Positions 35,956 to 43,190 of a DNA stretch of 64,000 nucleotides are shown here, one piece after another. This DNA is from JAWKUK01 sp964402175 (GTDB lineage Bacteria > Planctomycetota > UBA1135 > GCA-002686595), in NCBI GenBank assembly GCA_964402175.1, contig CAYOBN010000013.1, forward strand, positions 1 to 64,000. Reading direction: 5' to 3'. The stretch's first letter is position 1; each line of letters begins with the position of its first letter. The position numbers and the translations under genes were made by a program. A model generated the notes under the pieces. The model made no database searches and was not told the origin of the DNA. It worked only from the letters and a program-made list of their open reading frames with translations.

Positions 35956-37080
35956 TCAGTTCGTGAACGCGATCTGGTATCCGTCGGTGAAGTTCGACGT
36001 CGCCACGCCGCCGACGGCGTCACGGTACCAGGCCTGGAAGTTCCAGGTCTGACCCGCGCTGACCGATACCGGGCCCGACGGGGTCGGGTGTTGGGTCAGG
36101 TTCACCGCCAGCGAGAACGCGCCCGTCGCGCCCGAGTTGCGGATCTGCCCGGGGCCCACATACCGGCCGATCGCGCCGCCGAGGCAGAGCGTGCCCGCGC
36201 TGCCGCCGGGGTTCGCGACGAGGCCCTGCGTCGCGCTCGTCAGGAAGAAGCCGAACGCGTTCTGCGGCATGCCGCTCGCTTCGAGCACGAGGTTGTTGCT
36301 GCCGACCGAGCCGCTGCCCGAGGCGCCCATCGACGCCGGGCTGCCCGTCGAGTTCGCGACGGCCGGTGTGCAGTACGAGGTACCGATGGAGCCGCTCCCG
36401 CAGTCGTTGAACCACGCGAGCACTTCGGCCGCCGAGAGGCAGCGGCGGTACACGCGGAAGTCGTCGAGCGCGTAGCCGGCGCCCATCGTGTTCGTCGCGG
36501 TGTACTGCATCACGTTCATCGGTGCCGTGCCCGTGATCGTGACGCCGGGATTCATTGCCGTGACGACGAGCGCCCCGTCGAGGTACCCGTTCACGACGCC
36601 CGCGGCCGAGTCGTAGCACCACACGACGTGCACGGGCCGCAGGTCACCGCCGCCGGGGATCGTCACGGCGTTGGACGGGGCGCGCAGCACGATGCCGTTC
36701 GTGCCCGCGATGCCGCCGACGAAACAGCGGAAGCCGCCCGCCGAGCTGTTGCCGAAGAGGTACTGCAGGGTCGTCAGCGCCACCGGCGAGTTCGTCCGGT
36801 CCGCGCGCAGGCCGACGGTCCAGTCGCCGGACCCGAAGTCCGTGACCCACTGGGTGTCGATCCGGCACGTCGCGCCGGCCGTCACGACGACGGCGCCACC
36901 GGCGCCGCAGATCCCGGCGCCGAAGCCGACGCCGGCATCGGGGATCCCGTCCGGCACGGTGCCGCTGGCCGAGTTGGCGGCGGTGCCGTTCTCGAAGGTG
37001 TAGTGGAGGATGTCCGGGCCTTGGGCCTGGGCGAGGGAGCCGAGCGCGAGCGCGCCAGCGGAGAGGAGCAGGTGTCGCAT
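35956..37080 (-). CDS. Secreted LamG-domain protein with planctomycete-type C-terminal domain
   Basis: 374 residues. Signal peptide 1-19 (ending SLAQAQ), then a concanavalin/LamG-like beta-sandwich from about 22 to 225 (LHYTFENGTAANSASG, DWTVGLRADR, HVVWCYDSAAGVVNGYLDG, YALDDFRVYRRCLSAAEV). From about 230 to the end is the YCTPAVANSTG domain also present in the protein at 24517-26955 (NAFGFFLTSATQG, LCLGGAIGRYVGPGQI, YRDAVGGVATSNFTDG). It probably binds carbohydrate or another surface ligand. Ends 25 bp from palindrome copy 3. Confidence 0.87.
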   Translation of the reverse strand: MRHLLLSAGALALGSLAQAQGPDILHYTFENGTAANSASGTVPDGIPDAGVGFGAGICGAGGAVVVTAGATCRIDTQWVTDFGSGDWTVGLRADRTNSPVALTTLQYLFGNSSAGGFRCFVGGIAGTNGIVLRAPSNAVTIPGGGDLRPVHVVWCYDSAAGVVNGYLDGALVVTAMNPGVTITGTAPMNVMQYTATNTMGAGYALDDFRVYRRCLSAAEVLAWFNDCGSGSIGTSYCTPAVANSTGSPASMGASGSGSVGSNNLVLEASGMPQNAFGFFLTSATQGLVANPGGSAGTLCLGGAIGRYVGPGQIRNSGATGAFSLAVNLTQHPTPSGPVSVSAGQTWNFQAWYRDAVGGVATSNFTDGYQIAFTN

Positions 37081-37227
37081 GGGAGGTCAGCAGTGGAAGA
37101 GGGGGGCGAGAGCCCCCGGAGCGCCGATCAGCCTAGCAAAGACGCTGCGACAGGCGAGCGCGGGGGGGCGGCGCGCTCCGTCCCCGTGTAGACTGCTCAC
37201 CCCCAAAACGCGACCATCCGTCACGCC

Positions 37228-39921
37228 ATGCAAGACACCTTCGGCTCCCGCGGCTCGTTCCAGGTCGGCGCCAAGTCCTACAAGATCGCCCGTCTGAAGG
37301 CCCTCGAGGCCAAGGGGCACGATCTCGGCCGGCTGCCCTTCTCCCTGCGCATCCTCCTCGAGAACCTGCTGCGCCACGAGGACGGCGTCAGTGTCACCGA
37401 GCGGGACATCCTCGCCCTCGTGCAGTGGAACCCGAAGGCCGTGCCCGACACGGAGATCGCGTTCCGCCCCGCGCGGGTCCTGATGCAGGACTTCACGGGC
37501 GTTCCGGCGGTCGTCGACCTCGCCGCGATGCGCGACGCGATGGTGGCCCTGGGCGGCGACCCCGCGAAGATCAACCCGCTGCAGCCGGCGGAGCTCGTGA
37601 TCGACCACTCCGTGCAGGTCGACGCGTACGGCGGCCCCGAGGCGCTGCGCATCAACTCCGAGCTCGAGTTCGAGCGCAACGCCGAGCGCTACGCGTTCCT
37701 CAAGTGGGGCCAGAGCGCCTTCCAGAACTTCGCGGTCGTGCCGCCGGAGACGGGCATCTGCCACCAGGTGAACCTCGAGTACCTCGCGCGGACCGTGATG
37801 GTCGGCGACGGCGGCTACGCCTACCCCGACACTGTCGTCGGCACCGACTCGCACACGACGATGATCAACGGCCTCGGCGTGCTCGGCTGGGGCGTCGGCG
37901 GCATCGAAGCCGAAGCCGCGATGCTCGGTCAGCCCGTCTCGATGCTGATCCCCGAGGTCGTCGGTGTGAAGCTCTCGGGCAAGCTCCCCGCGGGCGCGAC
38001 GGCGACGGACCTCGTGCTGTGTGTTACCGAGATGCTGCGCAAACACGGCGTCGTCGGTAAGTTCGTCGAGTTCACCGGGCCCGGCCTCGCCGACCTGCCG
38101 CTCGCGGACCGCGCGACGATCGCCAACATGGCGCCGGAGTACGGCGCGACGTGCGGCATCTTCCCCGTCGACGCCGAGACGCTGAAGTACCTGCGCCTGA
38201 CGGGGCGCAGCGAAGAGCAAGTGCAGCTCGTCGAAGCGTACATGCGCGAGCAGGGCCTCTTCGCGACGCCCAGCGATCGCATGGCGGAATACTCGGCGCT
38301 GCTCGAGCTCGACCTCGGCACGATCGAGCCGAGCCTCGCGGGCCCGAAGCAGCCGCAGGACCGCGTCGCCCTCGGCGCGATGCCGAAGGTCTTCCAGGCG
38401 AACCGCGCGCAGATCATCGAAGCGGCCGGCGGCAAGGACGCCCCGGACGCTGCGATCGGCGTCGCCCACGGCGGCTTCGAGCTGCGCCACGGCTCGGTCG
38501 TGATCGCTGCGATCACGTCGTGCACCAACACATCGAACCCGTCGGTGCTCGTCGCCGCAGGTCTTCTCGCGCGGAACGCCGTGCGTAAGGGCCTCCGCGC
38601 GAAGCCCTGGGTGAAGACGAGCCTCGCGCCCGGCTCGAAGGTCGTCGTCGATTACCTCAAGAAGGGCGGCTTGCTGACGCCGCTCGAGGCGCTCGGCTTC
38701 GACGTCGTCGGCTACGGCTGCACGACGTGTATCGGGAACTCGGGCCCTCTGCGCCCCGAGATCGACGAAGCGATCGACAAGGGCAACCTGGTCGTCGCGT
38801 CGGTGCTGTCGGGCAACCGCAACTTCGAAGGGCGTGTGCACCAGAAGGTGCGCGCGAACTACCTGGCGTCGCCGCCGCTCGTCGTGGCGTACGCGCTCGC
38901 GGGTGACGTGAACCTGGACCTCGTCAACGAGCCCCTCGGGCACGATGTCGACGGCAAACCGGTCTACCTGCGCGACATCTGGCCGAGCCCCAAGGAAGTG
39001 CACGACGTCGTCACCGGCACGGTCGATGCGGCGATGTTCAAGGCGAGCTACGCGGACGTCTTCCGCGGGCCGGAAGCCTGGCAGAAAGTCGTCGCTCCCG
39101 CGGGCGCGACGTACGCCTGGGACACGACCTCGACCTACGTCCAGAGCCCGCCGTACTTCGTCGGCATGACGCCGAAGCCCGGCGCGGTCGTCGATATCCA
39201 AGGCGCGCGGGTGCTCGGTTGGTTCGGTGACAACACGACGACCGACCACATCTCGCCCGCCGGCGACATCAAGGAGTCGAGCCCTGCGGGTCAATACCTG
39301 AAGGCGCGCGGCGTCGCGAAGAAGGACTTCAACTCGTACGGCTCACGCCGCGGCAACCACGAAGTGATGATGCGCGGCACGTTTGCGAACGTGCGCATCA
39401 AGAACAAGCTCGTGCCCGGCGTCGAAGGTGGGGTCACCGTGCACATGCCCTCCGGCGAGCGCCTGTCGATCTACGACGCGGCGATGAAGTACAAAGCCGC
39501 GGGCACCCCTGCGGTGATCTTCGGCGGCAAGGAGTACGGCATGGGCTCCTCGCGCGACTGGGCCGGCAAGGGCCCCGCGCTGCTCGGCGTGCGCGCGGTC
39601 ATCGTCGAGAGCTTCGAGCGCATCCACCGCTCGAACCTCGTCGGCATGGGCGTCTTGCCGCTGCAGTTCCCGAAGGGCCAGACCCCGACCTCGCTGGGCC
39701 TCGACGGCACCGAGACCTACACCATCACGGGCCTCGCAGCGCGCTTCGCGGCCGGCGGCTCGCCGACCGGCGGTACGGTGCAGGTCGTCGCGACGAAAGC
39801 CGACGGCAAGCAGGTGAAGTTCGACGCCGTCGTGCGCATCGATACGCCTGCGGAGGCCGAGTACTACCGCAACGGCGGCATCCTCAACTACGTGCTGCGC
39901 CGGCTCGCGGGCACGATCTGA
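37228..39921 (+). CDS. acnA: Aconitate hydratase A
   Basis: An 897-residue monomeric TCA-cycle aconitase that isomerises citrate to isocitrate. The [4Fe-4S] ligands are in TSCTNTSNP (about residue 433) and YGCTTCIGNSG (about 499 and 502). GTDSHTTMINGLGVLGWGVG and the C-terminal swivel motif GMGSSRDWAGKGP are complete. Domain order is the normal 1-2-3-4, in contrast to the swivel-first homologue 1.5 kb upstream. Length is standard. The start at 37228 gives the conserved MQDTFGSRGSF. A long hairpin follows the stop. Confidence 0.97.
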   Translation: MQDTFGSRGSFQVGAKSYKIARLKALEAKGHDLGRLPFSLRILLENLLRHEDGVSVTERDILALVQWNPKAVPDTEIAFRPARVLMQDFTGVPAVVDLAAMRDAMVALGGDPAKINPLQPAELVIDHSVQVDAYGGPEALRINSELEFERNAERYAFLKWGQSAFQNFAVVPPETGICHQVNLEYLARTVMVGDGGYAYPDTVVGTDSHTTMINGLGVLGWGVGGIEAEAAMLGQPVSMLIPEVVGVKLSGKLPAGATATDLVLCVTEMLRKHGVVGKFVEFTGPGLADLPLADRATIANMAPEYGATCGIFPVDAETLKYLRLTGRSEEQVQLVEAYMREQGLFATPSDRMAEYSALLELDLGTIEPSLAGPKQPQDRVALGAMPKVFQANRAQIIEAAGGKDAPDAAIGVAHGGFELRHGSVVIAAITSCTNTSNPSVLVAAGLLARNAVRKGLRAKPWVKTSLAPGSKVVVDYLKKGGLLTPLEALGFDVVGYGCTTCIGNSGPLRPEIDEAIDKGNLVVASVLSGNRNFEGRVHQKVRANYLASPPLVVAYALAGDVNLDLVNEPLGHDVDGKPVYLRDIWPSPKEVHDVVTGTVDAAMFKASYADVFRGPEAWQKVVAPAGATYAWDTTSTYVQSPPYFVGMTPKPGAVVDIQGARVLGWFGDNTTTDHISPAGDIKESSPAGQYLKARGVAKKDFNSYGSRRGNHEVMMRGTFANVRIKNKLVPGVEGGVTVHMPSGERLSIYDAAMKYKAAGTPAVIFGGKEYGMGSSRDWAGKGPALLGVRAVIVESFERIHRSNLVGMGVLPLQFPKGQTPTSLGLDGTETYTITGLAARFAAGGSPTGGTVQVVATKADGKQVKFDAVVRIDTPAEAEYYRNGGILNYVLRRLAGTI

Positions 39922-39994
39922 GGCGACCCGCTAACGGGCGAGGCCCCACCCGCGCTGCGCGCGCGGGTGGGGCCTCGCCTGTTGTCGGGTCGCC
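39922..39994. terminator. Strong nested hairpin after acnA
   Basis: An inner perfect 19-bp stem joins 39937-39955 with 39961-39979 (GGCGAGGCCCCACCCGCGC and its complement) around a 5-nt loop. An outer stem joins GGCGACCCG (39922-39930) with CGGGTCGCC (39986-39994). It directly follows the acnA stop and precedes the stop of the convergent lipoprotein gene, so it probably serves both directions. Confidence 0.8.
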
Positions 39995-40003
39995 AATGCT
40001 CGG

Positions 40004-40630
40004 TCAGCAGCCGTAGACGTAACCCCAACGGCCGCCCCAACCCGCGCCCCAACCCCAACCCCAGCCCCAACCCCAACCGGGATAGAGCAGCGGGTCGTAG
40101 TACCCGCGGAAGCGGTCGTCGGGTTGCTGGCGCGTGAGCGCGAGGCTGAGCTCGCGCGCGCCGGCGGCGGTGGTCACGGACAGCGTGACGTTGACACCCG
40201 TCAAGCGCGGCATGCGCAGGTCCCCGTCGCGGGGGAACGCGGTGCGCAGCGTCAGGTCGCGCGCTTCACCGCGCGGGACCTCGATCTCGCCGCTGGGGGC
40301 GTCCTCGCCGTCCACGCGCGCCGGGCCGAACGAGGCGAGGTCTGGACCGAGCACGGTGACGGAGCTCGGGTTGAAGCGCAGGGTGCCCGGGCCCTTGGCC
40401 TCGAGGCGGACGCGCAGGAGCAGGTCCGGGTGGCCGTCGCTCGATTTGCCTTCGCGCTCGGCGCCCATCACTCCGACGAGCACGCGGGCGACGAGCGGAC
40501 CGTCGTCGGCGGCGAGGACCTGCACCTCGGCCGGGCTCGGCTCGAAGTGGTACGGGTGGGAGGTCGACCGGCACGCGGCCAGCGCGACGGCGAGCGCCAG
40601 GAGCAACGGGCGTAGGAGCGGCGTGGACAT
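40004..40630 (-). CDS. Lipoprotein with Gly-Trp-rich tail
   Basis: A 208-residue protein starting MSTPLLRPLLLALAVALAACRS, with a lipobox (LAAC, Cys20). The middle is a beta-rich domain (ARVLVGVMGAEREGKSSDG, LRFNPSSVTVLGPD, VNVTLSVTTAAG) of unknown family. The last 25 residues are an alternating Gly-Trp run (GWGWGWGWGWGAGWGG) ending in GYVYGC. The run is encoded by a GGGGTTGGGG-type tract on the coding strand. Cell-envelope location is likely; no function can be assigned. Starts upstream of 40630 overlap the Dps gene and are unlikely. Confidence 0.72.
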   Translation of the reverse strand: MSTPLLRPLLLALAVALAACRSTSHPYHFEPSPAEVQVLAADDGPLVARVLVGVMGAEREGKSSDGHPDLLLRVRLEAKGPGTLRFNPSSVTVLGPDLASFGPARVDGEDAPSGEIEVPRGEARDLTLRTAFPRDGDLRMPRLTGVNVTLSVTTAAGARELSLALTRQQPDDRFRGYYDPLLYPGWGWGWGWGWGAGWGGRWGYVYGC

Positions 40631-40706
40631 GGGAGTGTCGGGGCTGTGGACGGCCTCTGGAAGATAGGCCATGCCACGTGCCCTCGACAGACCCCTGTCC
40701 CGCGGA

Positions 40707-41144
40707 TCACGCCTGCAGGAACGAGCGCAGCATCCAGACGTCCTTTTCCTGGGCATCGGCGAAGCCCTCCAGGAGGTTCGCGGTCCCGGCGTCCTCGGCC
40801 GCCCCCGCCTGCTCGGCCACCTGGCGGGTCCAGGTGTTGAGCTGCGCAAAGTCGTCCGCCAGCGCGCGCACCATCCCGGCCGCGTCGGGCATGACCTCGG
40901 CCTCCTTCAGGCGCGCCTTGGAAAGGACCGCCGCGAGGGTCGGCAGCGGGCGGCCGCCGAGGGTGAGGGCGCGCTCCGCGAGCCCGTCGACCTTCTCCGC
41001 GAAGGCCGTGTAGAGCTCCTCGAACTTGGCGTGCAGCCCGAAGAACAGCGGGCCACGGACGTTCCAGTGGAACGCGCGGAGCTTCTGGTAGGTGACTTGA
41101 TAGTCCGCTTGCAGTTGTTGGAGCGCGGAGATGAGTTCGGGCAT
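40707..41144 (-). CDS. Dps-family DNA-binding/ferroxidase protein
   Basis: A 145-residue ferritin-fold protein. YQKLRAFHWNVRGPLFFGLH followed by AKFEELYTAFAEKVDGLAER carries the Dps intersubunit ferroxidase ligands (His and the Asp/Glu pair). It would assemble into a dodecamer that oxidises iron with peroxide and protects DNA. Neighbouring ahpC and ahpD homologues make this a small oxidative-stress group on the minus strand. The start at 41144 matches the short N-terminus of compact Dps proteins; an upstream in-frame ATG at 41204 adds 20 unlikely residues. Confidence 0.92.
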   Translation of the reverse strand: MPELISALQQLQADYQVTYQKLRAFHWNVRGPLFFGLHAKFEELYTAFAEKVDGLAERALTLGGRPLPTLAAVLSKARLKEAEVMPDAAGMVRALADDFAQLNTWTRQVAEQAGAAEDAGTANLLEGFADAQEKDVWMLRSFLQA

Positions 41145-41249
41145 CGGATCGACCTCGTGGGTGCGGGTTGGTGGAGATGGGGATACACGCGCTAGCTGCG
41201 CCAAGGATAGGGGAGTGGGAACCGCTGCGAGGTTCCCCTCCCGCTGGAA

Positions 41250-41944
41250 TCAGACATCGGCCGGCGCGAGCGCGCGCTCGCCGTCGAGCACGGCGGCGGT
41301 CGCCGCGAGCACCGCGGCGATGCGCACCGCGTCCTGTACGACCTCGCGCGAGGCGCCTTTCTCGCGCACGACACGCTCGTGCGACTCGATGCACTTGCCG
41401 CAGCCATTCACGGCCGAGACCGCGAGCGACCAGAGCTCGAACGCCAGCGGATCGACGCCGTGCGAAGCGATCCCCTGCATGCGGAGGCGCGCGGGCATCC
41501 GCCCGTACTCCTCGTCACCGACGAGGTGCACGAAGCGATAGTACACGTTGTTCATCGCCATGAGCCCGGCCGCCACGCGCGCGGCTTGGAGCTCCTCCTC
41601 GGAGAGCTCCGCGCGGGCCGCGCCTGTGATCGCGCGGATGAGCTCCGTCTGGCGTGGGGGGGGCGCGGCCGGCGCCCCCGGGGCCCACCGCCGCACGCCG
41701 GAAGGAGTAGGGGAGCGCCCGCANNNNNNNNNNGGGTTTGGAGCCCCTCCGGGGTGCGCGCCGGGGGGGCCGCGCGTGTTCTGGGGGGGTTGCGCGCGGT
41801 CGGGGGTGTCGCGCGCGCGCTCGCGACGGCGGTGCCCCAGAGCTGCAGGCGATCGAGCTTCGTACCGCGCTCGAGTAGGCCGAGGTTCAGCTTCAGGTCC
41901 TTGGCGCTCGCCGGCAAGCGCTCTTTCAGCGTGATGAGGTCCAT
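41250..41944 (-). pseudogene. AhpD-like alkylhydroperoxidase gene broken by an assembly gap
   Basis: The N-terminal part (MDLITLKERLPASAKDLKLN, QLWGTAVASA) begins at 41944. The C-terminal part is in a different frame and ends at 41250, containing MAMNNVYYRFVH, FELWSLAVSAVNGCGKC and IESHE. The second part has the AhpD CxxC-H active site (CGKCIESH). Between them lies low-complexity C-rich sequence with ten Ns (41724-41733). The total length is not a multiple of three. This is most likely an intact gene damaged by sequencing or assembly, not a genuine pseudogene. It lies 20 bp after ahpC, the standard partner of AhpD in peroxide reduction. Confidence 0.75.
41724..41733. other. Assembly gap of 10 N inside the AhpD-like gene
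   Basis: Ten undetermined bases within a C/G homopolymer-rich stretch. The frame changes across it, so the junction sequence should not be trusted. Confidence 0.97.
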
Positions 41945-41964
41945 GGGCGGGGTTCCTGGTGAGG

Positions 41965-42504
41965 TCACGCGACGTGGAGGGTCTCTTCGCCCTTCTTCCA
42001 GTTGCACGGGCAGAGCTCGTCGGTCTGCAGCGCATCGAGCACGCGCAGCACCTCGTCGGGATTGCGCCCGACGCTGCCGTCGTTGACGGAGACGAACCGG
42101 ATCACGCCCTCGGGGTCGACGATGAAGGTGGCGCGCCGCGCGACCTTCTCGACGGGATCGAGGATCCCGAGCGCCTCCGAGAGGTCGCGCGCGATGTCCG
42201 AGAGCATCGGGATCGGCAGGTCGCGGAGGTCCGCGTGGTCGCGCTTCCACGCGAGGTGCACGAACTCGCTGTCGGTGCTGACGGCGAAGACCTCCGTGTC
42301 GCGGTCGCGGAACTCACCCGCGAGGTCGCCGAAGCCCTTGATCTCCGTCGGGCAGACGAACGTGAAGTCCTTCGGGTAGAAGAAGAGCACGCGCCACTTG
42401 CCCTTGTGGCTGTCCTGGTCGAAGGTGCGGAAGGCGCTCGCCTGGTCGGTGGAGACGACGCCGGTGAGAGAGTAGTGGGGGAAACGGTCGCCGATGGTCA
42501 GCAT
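41965..42504 (-). CDS. ahpC: Peroxiredoxin, AhpC/2-Cys type
   Basis: A 179-residue 2-Cys peroxiredoxin that reduces hydrogen peroxide and organic hydroperoxides. The peroxidatic Cys is in FTFVCPTEIKGF (about residue 51). The resolving Cys is in the C-terminal DELCPCNWKKGEETL, the CPxNW form of AhpC proteins paired with AhpD. The adjoining AhpD-like gene 20 bp downstream fits that pairing. The ATG at 42504 gives the conserved LTIGDRFPHYSL start; a further upstream ATG at 42534 is less likely. Confidence 0.93.
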   Translation of the reverse strand: MLTIGDRFPHYSLTGVVSTDQASAFRTFDQDSHKGKWRVLFFYPKDFTFVCPTEIKGFGDLAGEFRDRDTEVFAVSTDSEFVHLAWKRDHADLRDLPIPMLSDIARDLSEALGILDPVEKVARRATFIVDPEGVIRFVSVNDGSVGRNPDEVLRVLDALQTDELCPCNWKKGEETLHVA

Positions 42505-42671
42505 GTCGGTGGGTCTCGAAACGAGGGATCGCACGGAGGTCGCCGCGCCGTTGCGACGACGGAGCGAGTTTCGGCCCAGCGGAGCACGCTCTCCAATCGA
42601 CCCCCGCGATACCGCCGATCGCTGCCACCGATGCTGTGCGCGCCGCGCGCATTCGACCGCTCAAGTGAAGT

Positions 42672-42702
42672 GGAGCGGGCACCTCTGCGAGGTGCCCGCT
42701 CC
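42672..42702 (-). terminator. Perfect 14-bp hairpin terminator
   Basis: GGAGCGGGCACCTC, loop TGC, GAGGTGCCCGCTCC. It lies in the 686-bp stretch between the ahpC and EAL-protein starts, about 70 bp downstream of a small minus-strand ORF and upstream of ahpC. It implies a transcript ends here, most simply one from the small ORF. Confidence 0.65.
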
Positions 42703-42773
42703 GATCTCTCCGATCCTGCGCTGGCGAGGTCCGCCAGCTCTCCTGCGGCTCGACGGGGGTTCTCCGGCCCCCG

Positions 42774-42995
42774 TCAAGGGCCCACACGCCGCGGCACATC
42801 TGGCTCGCGCCTCGCCGTATCGAGGGAGGCTCCCAGGTTCGGGGCCGGCGCGGGGCCGACCTCGGAGCCGGGGCTCGCGAGCCCACCGCGGACCGCTGTG
42901 CGGAGCGCGGGGGTCGCGTCGTTCCCGGCGCGGGGGGGCGGGCTCGGCTGGAGGCCGAGTGCCTGGAAGACCTCGAGGGAAGGGCGGGTCGCCAT
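42774..42995 (-). CDS. Possible small protein of unknown function
   Basis: A 73-residue frame beginning MATRPSLEVFQALGLQPSPP, with an amphipathic N-terminal helix and a Pro/Gly/Ala-rich remainder. No family is recognised. It is the only plausible gene in the 42505-43190 interval. A hairpin (GACGGGGG with CCCCCGTC, about 42758-42781) overlaps its stop, and the 14-bp hairpin at 42672-42702 lies downstream, which supports transcription in this direction. The remaining sequence of the interval shows nothing further I can support. Confidence 0.35.
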   Translation of the reverse strand: MATRPSLEVFQALGLQPSPPPRAGNDATPALRTAVRGGLASPGSEVGPAPAPNLGASLDTARREPDVPRRVGP

Positions 42996-43190
42996 GGGGT
43001 GAAGGACGTTGGACTCGCTGGGATGTCCGGGGGGTGGTCCAGGTCTGGGGCAAGAATTCGCGAAAAACCTGTCCCGGGGCGGCGCATCCGGCGCGGGTCG
43101 AGCAACTCGGGTCAGGTTCCGCGTTCGGTCGGGCCGAACTCCCCGACGGGCCCCGAATCCCGCGCGGCCCCCTGCTCTCGAGTGCCTCCC

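Noticed and set aside
31338..36023. A 1561-residue minus-strand open frame
   Set aside because: It is antisense to four well-supported genes and consists of Arg/His/Asp-rich sequence, a normal consequence of high GC content. It also contains palindrome copy 3.
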